Origin: Streptomyces prunicolor NBRC 13075
Lineage (GTDB): Bacteria; Actinomycetota; Actinomycetes; Streptomycetales; Streptomycetaceae
Reading direction: 5' to 3'
DNA: 64,000 nucleotides
NCBI RefSeq assembly: GCF_000367365.1
Contig: NZ_BARF01000055.1
Coordinates: 1-64,000, forward strand
Position numbers and translations under genes: made by a program
The notes under the pieces: generated by a model
What the model was told of the DNA's origin: nothing
What the model saw: the letters and a program-made list of their open reading frames with translations, nothing else
Databases searched by the model: none
Part shown: positions 1 to 8,437 of the stretch, in pieces
How the letters are laid out: each line of letters starts with the position of its first letter
How positions within the stretch are numbered: the first letter of the stretch is position 1

Positions 1-69
1 GGGCTCCGCCGCGGGGCCCGGGGTGGGCTCGGGCTTGGCGGCGGTCAGGGGCTGGGCCTCGTCTGCCAA
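1..69 (-). CDS. relA: RelA, (p)ppGpp synthetase/hydrolase, N-terminal fragment (cut by window start)
   Basis: Only the first 23 codons lie in the window. They start at a TTG at 69 preceded by a GAGGAG ribosome-binding site with 5-nt spacing, and read (M)ADEAQPLTAAKPEPTPG on the minus strand. This closely resembles the disordered N-terminus of Streptomyces RelA as I remember it. The position, directly downstream of apt in a secD-secF-apt series, is the known place of relA. RelA makes and degrades the stringent-response alarmone in the cytoplasm. The call rests on this short N-terminus plus gene order, since no catalytic domain is visible. Confidence 0.7.
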   Translation of the reverse strand, partial: MADEAQPLTAAKPEPTPGPAAEP

Positions 70-316
70 GAGGACTCCTCGTGCGCGATCCGGGTCCCCC
101 GGTCAGGCTCCGGAGTGCCCATGGTAGCGATCCCGGGCTCCGGGCTCGCCTTCAGGCCGATGTGAGGGCCGTCTACGGGTGAAACGCGAGGGGCTGCCGC
201 CGGCATTCCGGGAGGCAGCTCTGCGGTGTCCTGGGGCTGTCCTGGGGTTGTTCCGGGGGTGTGCGTGAGGTTGCGCGGACGGGCCGTGCGGTCCCCCTCA
301 GGGCGCCCGTGACATG

Positions 317-355
317 CGCAACGGCCGTCCCCGTGGTGGAGGGACGGCCGTTGCG
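317..355. terminator. Hairpin terminator between apt and relA
   Basis: A 15-bp perfect stem (CGCAACGGCCGTCCC with its complement) and a 9-nt loop lie just after the apt stop. There is no long T-run, as is usual in Streptomyces. It suggests that apt and upstream transcripts end or are attenuated here and that relA has a promoter of its own in the roughly 250 bp that follow. Confidence 0.7.
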
Positions 356-368
356 TCACGCGTTCACG

Positions 369-908
369 TCAGACTACGAGCAGTGCCTCCAGCGGGGCGC
401 CGTCGAGTGCCGGTTCCAGGCGCGCGCGGCCCGCGAGGAAGCCAAGCTCCATCAGGACCGCGAGGCCGGCGACCTGCGCGCCCGCCCTGCGGATCAGCTG
501 GAGGGAGGCCTCGGCGGTGCCGCCGGTGGCCAGGACGTCGTCGATGACCAGGACGCGGTCTGCGGCGCTCAGGTCCTCGGCGTGCACCTCGATCTCGGCG
601 GAGCCGTACTCCAGGTCGTACGTCTGGCTGAGGGTCGCTCCGGGGAGCTTGCCCGCCTTGCGCACGGGGATGAAGCCGACGCCCGCGCGGACGGCCACCG
701 GGGCGCCGAGGATGAAGCCGCGGGCCTCCAGGCCCACGACCTTCGTCGCACCGGTGCGCACGACGATCTCGGCGAGCGCGTCCGTGAGCGCCGTGAACGC
801 GGCCGGGTCCGCCAGGAGCGGGGTGATGTCCTTGAACATCACACCCGGCTCCGGGTAGTCGGCCACATCGCGGATACGGCTGAGCAGCAGCTCCTGGACG
901 TCCGTCAT
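369..908 (-). CDS. apt: Adenine phosphoribosyltransferase
   Basis: This 179-residue cytoplasmic enzyme of purine salvage joins adenine and PRPP to give AMP and pyrophosphate. The type I phosphoribosyltransferase PRPP loop (VLVIDDVLATGGTA) sits at about residues 119-132, and the N-terminal part has the usual YPEPGVMFKDITPLL segment. Length is normal for the family. The ATG at 908 overlaps the secF stop by 4 bp (ATGA), which points to translational coupling and fixes the start. Open reading frame continues upstream of this start inside secF, but that part has no family similarity. It is the last gene of the secD-secF-apt series before a strong hairpin. Confidence 0.95.
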   Translation of the reverse strand: MTDVQELLLSRIRDVADYPEPGVMFKDITPLLADPAAFTALTDALAEIVVRTGATKVVGLEARGFILGAPVAVRAGVGFIPVRKAGKLPGATLSQTYDLEYGSAEIEVHAEDLSAADRVLVIDDVLATGGTAEASLQLIRRAGAQVAGLAVLMELGFLAGRARLEPALDGAPLEALLVV

Positions 909-2029
909 CGGCGCTTCCCCGAGGGACGGCCGCGACCGCGGTTGCGGGACGCCGGCTGGGTGCGCGGGCCTACGACGGCTGCCGCGTCCTCGGGCTCGTC
1001 GTCGTAGTCGTCGTCCGAGACGTTGGCGGCCGGGGACTCCGCCGGCTCGCCCTGTGCGGCGGCCTGGGCGCGCTTGGCGAGGACGCGCTTCTTGAGCGCC
1101 TTGATCTGCGGCTCGGCCTCCTTGAGGTCGGCGACGAGCGGCGTGGCGATGAAGATCGACGAGTACGCACCGGCCGCGAGGCCGACGAACAGCGACAGCG
1201 AGATGTCGTTGAGCACGCCCGCGCCGAGGAAGCCGCCGCCGATGAACAGCAGGGCCGCGACCGGCAGGAGCGCGACGACCGTGGTGTTGATGGACCGCAC
1301 CAGGGTGCCGTTGATCGACCGGTTGGCGATGTCGCTGTAGGTCCAGCGGGTCTGCTTGGTGATGTCCTTGGTCTGCTCCTTGAGGCTGTCGAAGACGACG
1401 ACCGTGTCGTAGAGCGAGTAACCGAGGATGGTCAGCAGACCGATCACCGTGCCGGGCGTGACCTCGAAGCCGACGAGGGCGTAGATCCCGATGGTGATGG
1501 TGATGTCGTGGATCAGGGCGACGAGCGCCGCCAGGGCCATGCGCCACTCGAAGGCGATCGCCAGATAGATCACGACCAGCACCATGAAGATCGCCAGGCC
1601 CTCCCAGGCCTTGTTGGCGACCTGGTCACCCCAGCTGGGGCCGACCAGGTCGGCGGCGATGCTCTCGGAGTCGACGTTCAGGTCCTTCGACAGCTGCTTC
1701 TTGATGCTGTCGGACTTGTCCGTGTCGATGCCGGCGATCTGGATGCGCAGGCTGCCGTCGCCGAGCTTCTGGACGACCGCGTCGTGACCGGAGGCGTCCT
1801 CGGCGTACTTCTCCGCCTGGCTCACCGAGGCGCTCATGCCCTTCGGCGTGGTGAAGGCGGCGCCGCCCTGGAACTCGATGCCCATGTTCAGGCCGCGCAC
1901 CGTCAGGCCGAGGATGGCCGTGATGGTGATCAGGATCGAGATGCCGTACCAGATCTTGCGATTGCCGACGAAGTCGTACCCGACCTCGCCACGGTGCAGT
2001 CGGGCGCCGAGGTTGCCGAGTTTCGACAT
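905..2029 (-). CDS. secF: Protein translocase subunit SecF
   Basis: This 374-residue RND-type membrane protein works with SecD and YajC and uses the proton gradient to help pull preproteins out of the SecYEG channel. The N-terminus has the family pattern (GEVGYDFVGNRKIWYG, then the first membrane segment), followed by an extracytoplasmic domain and five C-terminal membrane segments containing the conserved AFEWRMALAALVALIHDI region. The tail is charged and Arg/Gly-rich. The ATG at 2029 is chosen because GGAGGCGTGAG lies just before it and it sits 1 bp from the secD stop. The longer frame to 2107 would run inside secD. Confidence 0.95.
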   Translation of the reverse strand: MSKLGNLGARLHRGEVGYDFVGNRKIWYGISILITITAILGLTVRGLNMGIEFQGGAAFTTPKGMSASVSQAEKYAEDASGHDAVVQKLGDGSLRIQIAGIDTDKSDSIKKQLSKDLNVDSESIAADLVGPSWGDQVANKAWEGLAIFMVLVVIYLAIAFEWRMALAALVALIHDITITIGIYALVGFEVTPGTVIGLLTILGYSLYDTVVVFDSLKEQTKDITKQTRWTYSDIANRSINGTLVRSINTTVVALLPVAALLFIGGGFLGAGVLNDISLSLFVGLAAGAYSSIFIATPLVADLKEAEPQIKALKKRVLAKRAQAAAQGEPAESPAANVSDDDYDDEPEDAAAVVGPRTQPASRNRGRGRPSGKRR

Positions 2030-2030
2030 C

Positions 2031-3806
2031 TCACGCCTCCTTCGGGTCGACAGGGCCCGCGGCAGAACCGGCGGGACGGCGGGTGCGACGCAGCGGCGGC
2101 TTGGCACCCAGCGCCTTCGGGTCGATGCCGGACCACTTGTGGCCGTCCGAGAAGAACTTCCGGCGGGCGAGGATGGTCATCAGCGGCTTGGTGAAGAGGA
2201 AGACGACGACGACGTCGAGCACGGTGGTCAGACCGAGCGTGAACGCGAAGCCCTGGACCTTGCCGACGGTGACGATGAACAGCACCGCGGCGGCGAGGAA
2301 CGACACGAAGTCGGAGACCAGGATGGTGCGTCGGGCACGGGGCCAGGCCCGCTCGACGGAGGGACGCAGCGAGCGGCCCTCCCGGATCTCGTCCCGGATG
2401 CGTTCGAAGAACACGATGAACGAGTCCGCGGTGATACCGATCGCGACGATCGCACCGCAGACCGCCGGCAGGTTCAGCGCGAAGCCGATGCCCGGGCCGA
2501 GCAGCGCCATGATCACGTACGTGAGGATCGCGGAGACCAGCAGCGAGGGGATCGCGATGACCGACAGACCGCGATAGAAGATCAGCAGGTAGATGACGAC
2601 CAGCGCGAGGCCGATCGCGCCCGCGATCAGACCGGCGTGCAGCTGCTCACCGCCGAGGGCCGCGGTCACCGTGGTGACGCTGTCCGTCTTGAAGGTCAGC
2701 GGCAGGGCGCCGTACGACAGCATGTTGGCGAGGCTCTGGGCCTCTTCCTGGGTGAAGCTGCCGGAGATCTCCGCGCTGCCGCCGGTGATCGACGAGCTGA
2801 CGGAGGGGCTGGAGACGACCTGGCCGTCGAGGACGATGCCGAACTCGTTCTGCGGGGCGGTGTTCTTCGCCAGTTCACCGGTGATGGTGGCGAACTTGGA
2901 GCCGCCCTTGCCGGTGAAGTCCATGGTGACCTGCCAGCCGGCGGCGGTCGTCGTGTTCAGGACGGCCGCGGCCTTCTTGACGTCGGTGCCGTCCACGGCG
3001 GCGGGGCCGAGCACGTACTTGTACCAGACGCCCGAGACCTGGCCGCAGGCCACGGTCGCGTCCTCGGCCTTGGCGTTCTTGCCGACGTTCTGGGACGCCT
3101 TCTTGGTGCAGTCGAGGGCGGTGTACTGGGCCTCCAGCTTGGCGGCCGCCGCGCTGGCGGCGGCGCTGCTGCTCGCCGACGGGGTGGCGCTGGCCGAGGC
3201 GCTGGGGCTCGCGGACGAGCTGGCGTCGGCCTTCAGGGCGTCACTGGCGGCACGGCCCTGCGAGGTGGCGGTGGCCGTCGGGGTCGCGGAGCCGGTCTTC
3301 GACGAGGAAGCGCTCGCCTTGGAGCTGGGCGAGCTCGACGGGCTGCTGGAGGCACTGCCGGACGCGCTCGGCGACGGGCTCGTCGTCGCGGCGCCCGTGG
3401 AGGCCTCCGTGGCCAGGACCGGGCGGAAGTACAGCTTGGCCGTCGTACCGACCTGCTGCCGTGCCTCGTCCGAGTTCGTGCCCTTGGGGATGTTGACGAT
3501 GATGTTCTTGGAGCCCTGGGTCTGGACCTCGGCCTCCGAGACACCAAGACCATTGACACGGCGGTTCATGATGTCGACCGCGGTGTCCATGTTGGTCTTG
3601 TTGATCGACGATTCCTCGCCGGGCTGGGCCACCGCCCGCAGGGTGATGCTCGTGCCGCCGGCCAGGTCGATGCCGAGACGCGGAGTGCTGTGCCCGGATG
3701 CGAACATGCCACCGGTGAGCGCCACGATGGCGATCAGGATGAGGGCCAGCGAGCGCCACGGCTTGCTCTGGGCGCTCGCGCTGCGGCCCCTCTTAGGTGC
3801 TGCCAC
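2031..3806 (-). CDS. secD: Protein translocase subunit SecD
   Basis: This 591-residue RND-type subunit of the SecDF-YajC complex drives late steps of protein export from the outer face of the membrane. The N-terminal membrane segment (about 20-40) leads to the motif TPRLGIDLAGGTSITLRA. The first extracytoplasmic domain is interrupted at about 135-220 by a long Ser/Ala/Pro/Thr-rich low-complexity stretch, after which the P1 fold resumes. Six C-terminal membrane segments follow. The GTG start has a GGGAG site about 9-10 nt upstream. yajC lies 142 bp upstream, and secF follows after 1 bp. The low-complexity insert is the unusual part. Confidence 0.95.
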   Translation of the reverse strand: MAAPKRGRSASAQSKPWRSLALILIAIVALTGGMFASGHSTPRLGIDLAGGTSITLRAVAQPGEESSINKTNMDTAVDIMNRRVNGLGVSEAEVQTQGSKNIIVNIPKGTNSDEARQQVGTTAKLYFRPVLATEASTGAATTSPSPSASGSASSSPSSSPSSKASASSSKTGSATPTATATSQGRAASDALKADASSSASPSASASATPSASSSAAASAAAAKLEAQYTALDCTKKASQNVGKNAKAEDATVACGQVSGVWYKYVLGPAAVDGTDVKKAAAVLNTTTAAGWQVTMDFTGKGGSKFATITGELAKNTAPQNEFGIVLDGQVVSSPSVSSSITGGSAEISGSFTQEEAQSLANMLSYGALPLTFKTDSVTTVTAALGGEQLHAGLIAGAIGLALVVIYLLIFYRGLSVIAIPSLLVSAILTYVIMALLGPGIGFALNLPAVCGAIVAIGITADSFIVFFERIRDEIREGRSLRPSVERAWPRARRTILVSDFVSFLAAAVLFIVTVGKVQGFAFTLGLTTVLDVVVVFLFTKPLMTILARRKFFSDGHKWSGIDPKALGAKPPLRRTRRPAGSAAGPVDPKEA

Positions 3807-3948
3807 CTTCTCGTACTCCCTCTCGGGCCGCTCCGCGCCGGGTCAGCGTGGCTACGGCCATGACATGGTGTCGGGATCCCGTGCGAGCGACGCACGTACC
3901 CGGGGTGCGCGGGGCGCGAGCGGGTCGCGCCGCGCTCCCGGGACGTGA

Positions 3949-4455
3949 CTACTTCGCGTCGGACTCGCCGTCGGACTTCTTCGGCTCTTCTTCCGTCTTC
4001 GCCTCGGCCGCGTCGGCCGGCTCCTCGGTGGCGTCGGCCGGCTCGTCGGCCGCGTCCTTCTTGCCGAGGTCGATGGGCTTGTCGTCGGAAGAGTCGGCGG
4101 CGGGCTCGTCGGTCTCGGTGAGGGAGGAGGCGTCGTCCGGGACGATGTCGGCATCGTCCTTCAGGTCGTGCTCGATGCCGTGGACGATGCGGTTGTACTC
4201 GTCGTCGGTGAGGACGGCGCCGATCGCGTTCTTCGCGAAGAGAAGTTCGATGCCCGGGCCGGCGTCGAGGAGAACCGTCTCCTCGTTGACCTCCTTGACC
4301 GTCGCGTACACGCCCCCGATCGTGCGGACGCCGGTGCCGGGCTGCATGTCATTACGCATCGACGCGGCCGCGGATTGCTTGCGCTTGGCCGAGCGGGTCA
4401 TCAGGAACATGGCCCCGATGAGCACGATGAAGGGGAGGAGGGTCACGATATTCAC
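3949..4455 (-). CDS. yajC: Preprotein translocase subunit YajC
   Basis: This 168-residue small Sec accessory protein has one N-terminal membrane segment (about residues 2-20) and a conserved cytoplasmic core (MQPGTGVRTIGGVYATV). The core is followed by a long, very acidic, Ala/Glu/Asp-rich tail from about residue 95, which makes the protein longer than proteobacterial YajC. I place the start at GTG 4455 (VNIVTLLPFIVLI) because AAGGAAA precedes it and the family N-terminus fits. The open frame to 4560 adds an Arg-rich segment without similarity. It is transcribed with secD and secF and downstream of ruvB. Confidence 0.93.
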   Translation of the reverse strand: MNIVTLLPFIVLIGAMFLMTRSAKRKQSAAASMRNDMQPGTGVRTIGGVYATVKEVNEETVLLDAGPGIELLFAKNAIGAVLTDDEYNRIVHGIEHDLKDDADIVPDDASSLTETDEPAADSSDDKPIDLGKKDAADEPADATEEPADAAEAKTEEEPKKSDGESDAK

Positions 4456-4620
4456 GGGACGGAATTTCCTTCGCACGACCGCGGCGGTGAGCGGCCTGGT
4501 GGATGGGGGTGGTCGGCGCCGCCCACAAAGGCGGCATCGGCGGAGTCTAAGCGAGTCCACGCTGATGGAACAACGCTCAGCATGGCACCGGGGTTCCTGA
4601 CCCGGCCAGCGCCCCCGCCG

Positions 4621-5691
4621 TCACGCCCCGAACAGGTCCCCTTGTCCGTTTCCCCCGGTTGACGAGCGGGGCGGGGTGAGGCCCAGATGCGCCCACGCGG
4701 CGGGGGTGGCGACGCGTCCGCGCGGGGTGCGGGCGAGCAGTCCCTCGCGGACGAGGAAGGGTTCGGCGACCTCCTCTACGGTCTCGCGCTCCTCCCCCAC
4801 CGCGACCGCGAGCGTGGACAGGCCGACCGGTCCGCCGCCGAACAGCTTGAGCAGCGCTTCGAGGACACCGCGGTCGAGCCGGTCGAGGCCGCGCCCGTCG
4901 ACCTCGTAGACCTTGAGCGCGGCCCCGGCGATGTCCTGGGTGATGAATCCGTCGGCCTTGACCTGCGCGTAGTCCCGGACGCGGCGCAGCAGGCGGTTGG
5001 CGATACGGGGGGTGCCGCGCGAACGTCCGGCGATCTCGGCGGCGCCGGCGGGGTCGATCTCCACGTCGAGGAGGTTCGCCGAGCGGTGGATGACGCGCTC
5101 CAGCTCGGTGGGTTCGTAGAACTCCATGTGCGCGGTGAAGCCGAAGCGGTCGCGCAGCGGGGGCGGCAGCAGTCCCGCGCGCGTGGTGGCGCCGACCAGG
5201 GTGAACGGCGGGAGTTCGAGCGGGATCGCGGTGGCGCCGGGGCCCTTGCCGACGATGACGTCGACGCGGAAGTCCTCCATCGCCATGTAGAGCATCTCTT
5301 CGGCGGGCCGTGACATGCGGTGGATCTCGTCGAGGAAGAGGACCTCGCCCTCCTGGAGGGAGGAGAGGATCGCGGCGAGGTCGCCGGCGTGCTGGATGGC
5401 GGGGCCACTGGTGATGCGGATCGGGGCTTCCATCTCGGCCGCGATGATCATCGAGAGGGTGGTCTTGCCGAGGCCGGGAGCACCGGAGAGCAGCACGTGG
5501 TCGGCGGTGGCGCCACGCGCGCGTGCGGCGCGCAGCACCAGGTCGAGCTGCTCGCGGACCTTCTCCTGGCCGATGAACTCGCCCAGGTCCTTGGGGCGCA
5601 GGGCGGCCTCGACGGCCTGGTCCTCGCGGTCGGCGACCGAGCCCACCAGCCGCTCGGCGGCGGTCTCGTCGGTCGTGTCGTCCCAGTTCAC
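4621..5691 (-). CDS. ruvB: Holliday junction branch-migration motor RuvB
   Basis: This 356-residue AAA+ ATPase forms hexameric rings that pump DNA through the RuvA-bound Holliday junction during recombinational repair. Visible motifs are Walker A (GAPGLGKT, about 69-76), Walker B (FLDEIH), sensor 1 (LVGATTRAG) and the C-terminal winged-helix region. The C-terminus (GNGQGDLFGA) extends slightly beyond the usual domain. The GTG start has AGGAG 6 nt upstream. It lies 9 bp downstream of ruvA in a ruvC-ruvA-ruvB operon. Confidence 0.97.
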   Translation of the reverse strand: MNWDDTTDETAAERLVGSVADREDQAVEAALRPKDLGEFIGQEKVREQLDLVLRAARARGATADHVLLSGAPGLGKTTLSMIIAAEMEAPIRITSGPAIQHAGDLAAILSSLQEGEVLFLDEIHRMSRPAEEMLYMAMEDFRVDVIVGKGPGATAIPLELPPFTLVGATTRAGLLPPPLRDRFGFTAHMEFYEPTELERVIHRSANLLDVEIDPAGAAEIAGRSRGTPRIANRLLRRVRDYAQVKADGFITQDIAGAALKVYEVDGRGLDRLDRGVLEALLKLFGGGPVGLSTLAVAVGEERETVEEVAEPFLVREGLLARTPRGRVATPAAWAHLGLTPPRSSTGGNGQGDLFGA

Positions 5692-5700
5692 TGACGTCTC

Positions 5701-6309
5701 CTAGCGGGCGCGGTTCAGGGTCTGCAGGGCGGCCTTGAGCAACTGCCCCACCTGCGGCGCCCCTTCGGCGGCCTCGGCCTGCGGTGCTACGGCGGCCACG
5801 GCCTCGTCGGCCTCGCGGGTGGCGTACCCGAGGCCGATGAGCGCGGCGTGCAGCTGATCGCGCCAGCCGCTGGTGACCGGGGCGCCGATCGCCGGGGCGG
5901 ATCCCACGGGGGCGCCGAGCCGGTCCTTGAACTCCAGCAGCAGCTTCTGGGCGCCCTTCTTGCCGATGCCCGGGACCGCCATCAGCGCCTTCTCGTCCCC
6001 GGCGGCCACCGCTCGGCGCAATGCGTCCGGGGTGTGCACGGCGAGCATGGCCTGCGCGAGCCGGGGGCCGACGCCGGTCGCGGTCTGGAGCAGCTCGAAG
6101 ATCTGGCGTTCGTCGTCGTCCACGAAGCCGTACAGGGTGAGCGAGTCCTCGCGGACGACGAGGGAGGTGGCGAGCTTGGCGGGCTTGCCGAGGCGGAGCG
6201 TGGACAGCGTGTTCGGCGTGCACTGGATGGCCATGCCGACACCGCCGACCTCGACCACCGCGGCGTCGGGGGCGAGTGCGGCGACCGTGCCACTGACGAA
6301 GGCGATCAT
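5701..6309 (-). CDS. ruvA: Holliday junction DNA-binding protein RuvA
   Basis: This 202-residue protein forms tetramers that hold the four-way junction and load RuvB. It has the N-terminal OB-fold (MIAFVSGTVAAL), a helix-hairpin-helix core with TGVGPRLAQAML and VPGIGKKGAQKLLLE (about 107-135), and a C-terminal RuvB-contacting three-helix domain (SGWRDQLHAALIGLGY). An Ala/Glu-rich linker separates the last domain. The ATG overlaps the ruvC stop by 4 bp (ATGA), which indicates coupling. Confidence 0.97.
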   Translation of the reverse strand: MIAFVSGTVAALAPDAAVVEVGGVGMAIQCTPNTLSTLRLGKPAKLATSLVVREDSLTLYGFVDDDERQIFELLQTATGVGPRLAQAMLAVHTPDALRRAVAAGDEKALMAVPGIGKKGAQKLLLEFKDRLGAPVGSAPAIGAPVTSGWRDQLHAALIGLGYATREADEAVAAVAPQAEAAEGAPQVGQLLKAALQTLNRAR

Positions 6310-6890
6310 GCGGTACGGCCTTTCGATGCGTTCGATGCGTTCGATGCTTTGGCCGCGTGTTGGGCGACCGCCTGTTGCAACCGGTTCTGGGCGACGGCCT
6401 GTTGGAGGCGGTTGGTCGCGGGGCCGCGCCAGATGTGGCAGATGGCGAGGGCGAGGGCGTCGGCCGCGTCGGCGGGCTTGGGCGGTGCGTCGAGCCGCAG
6501 CAGCCGGGTGACCATGGCGCCGACCTGGGCCTTGTCGGCGCGGCCGCTGCCGGTGACGGCGGCCTTGACCTCGCTGGGGGTGTGCAGGGCGACGGGGATG
6601 CCGCGGCGGGCGGCACAGAGCATCGCCACGGCACTGGCCTGGGCGGTGCCCATCACCGTGCGCACGTTGTGCTGGCTGAACACCCGCTCCACGGCGACGA
6701 ATTCGGGCCGGTGCTCGTCCAGCCACGCTTCGATGCCCTGCTCGATGGCGATGAGGCGCAGCCCCAACTCGGCGTCCGCCGGGGTCCGTACGACACCGAC
6801 GCCGACCATGGTGAGCGGCCGGCCCGCGACGCCTTCGACTACACCGACACCGCATCGCGTCAGTCCGGGGTCCACCCCGAGTACCCGCAC
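6306..6890 (-). CDS. ruvC: Holliday junction resolvase RuvC
   Basis: This 194-residue RNase H-fold endonuclease cuts Holliday junctions symmetrically. Acidic catalytic residues are recognisable in GVDPGL near the N-terminus, in VAVERVF (about 65-71) and in ADAADALALAICH (about 140-152). The GTG start has GAGGGGGG upstream. After the catalytic domain the tail contains an imperfect tandem duplication (NRLQQAVAQ twice) and then ASNASNAS, which comes from a TTCGATGCG repeat near 6318-6350. The tail therefore looks expanded by slippage and is probably dispensable. Confidence 0.96.
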   Translation of the reverse strand: MRVLGVDPGLTRCGVGVVEGVAGRPLTMVGVGVVRTPADAELGLRLIAIEQGIEAWLDEHRPEFVAVERVFSQHNVRTVMGTAQASAVAMLCAARRGIPVALHTPSEVKAAVTGSGRADKAQVGAMVTRLLRLDAPPKPADAADALALAICHIWRGPATNRLQQAVAQNRLQQAVAQHAAKASNASNASKGRTA

Positions 6891-6950
6891 TCCAACCCCC
6901 CTCGTTCGATCGCCTGTTTGTGCAGGCTATCGGGTGTCACTGACAAAGCG

Positions 6951-6982
6951 ACGGGCCGACGGGGTGTGTCCCGTCGGCCCGT
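6951..6982. terminator. Hairpin terminator between yebC and ruvC
   Basis: A 13-bp perfect stem (ACGGGCCGACGGG with its complement) and a 6-nt loop lie 34 bp after the yebC stop and 61 bp before the ruvC start. It is a clear end for the yebC transcript and separates it from the ruv operon. Confidence 0.8.
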
Positions 6983-7016
6983 TGAACCGCTTGTTCGACT
7001 TCAGCTCGCGGCAGCG

Positions 7017-7769
7017 CTACGCGTCGACCTTCTCCATGACCTCGTCGCTGACGTCGAAGTTGGCGAAGACGTTCTGCACGTCGTCGCTGTCCTCCAGGGC
7101 GTCGATCAGCTTGAAGATCTTGCGGGCGCCGTCCTCGTCGAGCTCGACCTGCATGGTCGGGACGAAGTTGGCGTCGGCGGAGTCGTAGTCGATGCCGGCC
7201 TCCTGGAGCGCGGTGCGGACCGCGACCAGGTCGGTGGCCTCGGAGACGACCTCGAAGGACTCACCCAGGTCGTTGACCTCTTCGGCACCCGCGTCGAGCA
7301 CGGCACCGAGGACGTCGTCCTCGCCCAGCTCGCCCTTGGGGACGATCACGACACCCTTGCGGTGGAAGAGGTACGAGACGGAACCGGGGTCGGCCATGTT
7401 GCCGCCGTTGCGGGTCATGGCGACGCGCACGTCGGAGGCGGCGCGGTTGCGGTTGTCGGTGAGGCACTCGATGAGCACGGCGACACCGTTCGGGCCGTAA
7501 CCCTCGTACATGATCGTCTCGTAGTCGGCGCCACCGGCTTCGAGACCGGCGCCGCGCTTGACCGCAGAGTCGATGTTCTTGTTCGGGACCGAGCTCTTCT
7601 TGGCCTTCTGGATGGCGTCGAACAGCGTGGGGTTGCCGGACACATCGGCACCACCGGTACGGGCCGCGACCTCGATGTTCTTGATCATCTTCGCGAAGAG
7701 CTTGCCGCGCTTGGCGTCGATCACGGCCTTCTTGTGCTTCGTCGTAGCCCATTTAGAGTGGCCGGACAT
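7017..7769 (-). CDS. yebC: YebC/PmpR-family regulatory protein
   Basis: This 250-residue protein of the YebC/TACO1 family starts with the typical MSGHSKWATTKHKKA. It also carries the family core GGNMADPGSVSYLFHRKGV (about 115-133) and the C-terminal acidic region VQVELDEDGA-like. Members act as transcriptional regulators or help ribosomes through proline-rich stretches, and the role in this organism cannot be told from sequence. Its position next to ruvC and pdxT is the usual actinobacterial arrangement. It has its own terminator, and 51 bp separate it from pdxT. Confidence 0.93.
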   Translation of the reverse strand: MSGHSKWATTKHKKAVIDAKRGKLFAKMIKNIEVAARTGGADVSGNPTLFDAIQKAKKSSVPNKNIDSAVKRGAGLEAGGADYETIMYEGYGPNGVAVLIECLTDNRNRAASDVRVAMTRNGGNMADPGSVSYLFHRKGVVIVPKGELGEDDVLGAVLDAGAEEVNDLGESFEVVSEATDLVAVRTALQEAGIDYDSADANFVPTMQVELDEDGARKIFKLIDALEDSDDVQNVFANFDVSDEVMEKVDA

Positions 7770-7820
7770 CTGCCTGTCTCCTTCGCGTAACCCAACTCTT
7801 TACGAACCCCAGAGATCCTA

Positions 7821-8429
7821 CTAGGACCCCGGAGTCAGGTTCGCGCGCACCATGTCGACGAACAGGGAGTGCACGCGGTGGTCGCCGGTCAGTTCCGGGT
7901 GGAACGACGTGGCGAGCGCGTTGCCCTGGCGGACCGCGACGATGTGGCCCCCGTGTTCGGCGAGGACCTCGGTCTCGGCACCGACGGACTCGACCCAGGG
8001 GGCGCGGATGAAGACGCCTTCCACAGGATCGCCCTCGATGCCCCGGACGTCGACAGCTGCTTCGAAGGATTCGTTCTGCCGGCCGAAGGCGTTGCGGCGC
8101 ACGATCATGTCGATGCCGCCGATCGTCTCCTGACCCGAGCGCGGGTCGAGGATCTTGTCGGCGAGCATGATCAGGCCCGCGCAGGTGCCGTAGACCGGCA
8201 TACCGGCACGCACGCGTGCGCGAAGGGGGTCCATGACCCCGAAGAGGACGGCCAGCTTGGAGATGGTGGTCGACTCACCCCCGGGGATGACGAGACCGTC
8301 CACCTCGGCGAGTTCCTCGGGGCGCCTGACCTGCCTGGCCACAGCGTCGGCCGCGGCCAGGGCGATCAGGTGTTCCCGTACGTCGCCCTGGAGGGCCAGG
8401 ACGCCTATGACAGGGGCTGTGTCGCTCAT
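7821..8429 (-). CDS. pdxT: Pyridoxal 5'-phosphate synthase glutaminase subunit PdxT
   Basis: This 202-residue class I glutamine amidotransferase subunit releases ammonia from glutamine and channels it to PdxS for vitamin B6 (PLP) synthesis. The oxyanion motif PGGESTT, the catalytic Cys in GTCAGLI (about residue 83) and the catalytic His/Glu in TSFHPEL (about 176-182) are all present. The ATG at 8429 follows the pdxS stop by only 8 bp, so the two subunits are co-transcribed. Confidence 0.96.
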   Translation of the reverse strand: MSDTAPVIGVLALQGDVREHLIALAAADAVARQVRRPEELAEVDGLVIPGGESTTISKLAVLFGVMDPLRARVRAGMPVYGTCAGLIMLADKILDPRSGQETIGGIDMIVRRNAFGRQNESFEAAVDVRGIEGDPVEGVFIRAPWVESVGAETEVLAEHGGHIVAVRQGNALATSFHPELTGDHRVHSLFVDMVRANLTPGS

Positions 8430-8437
8430 CTACGTGA

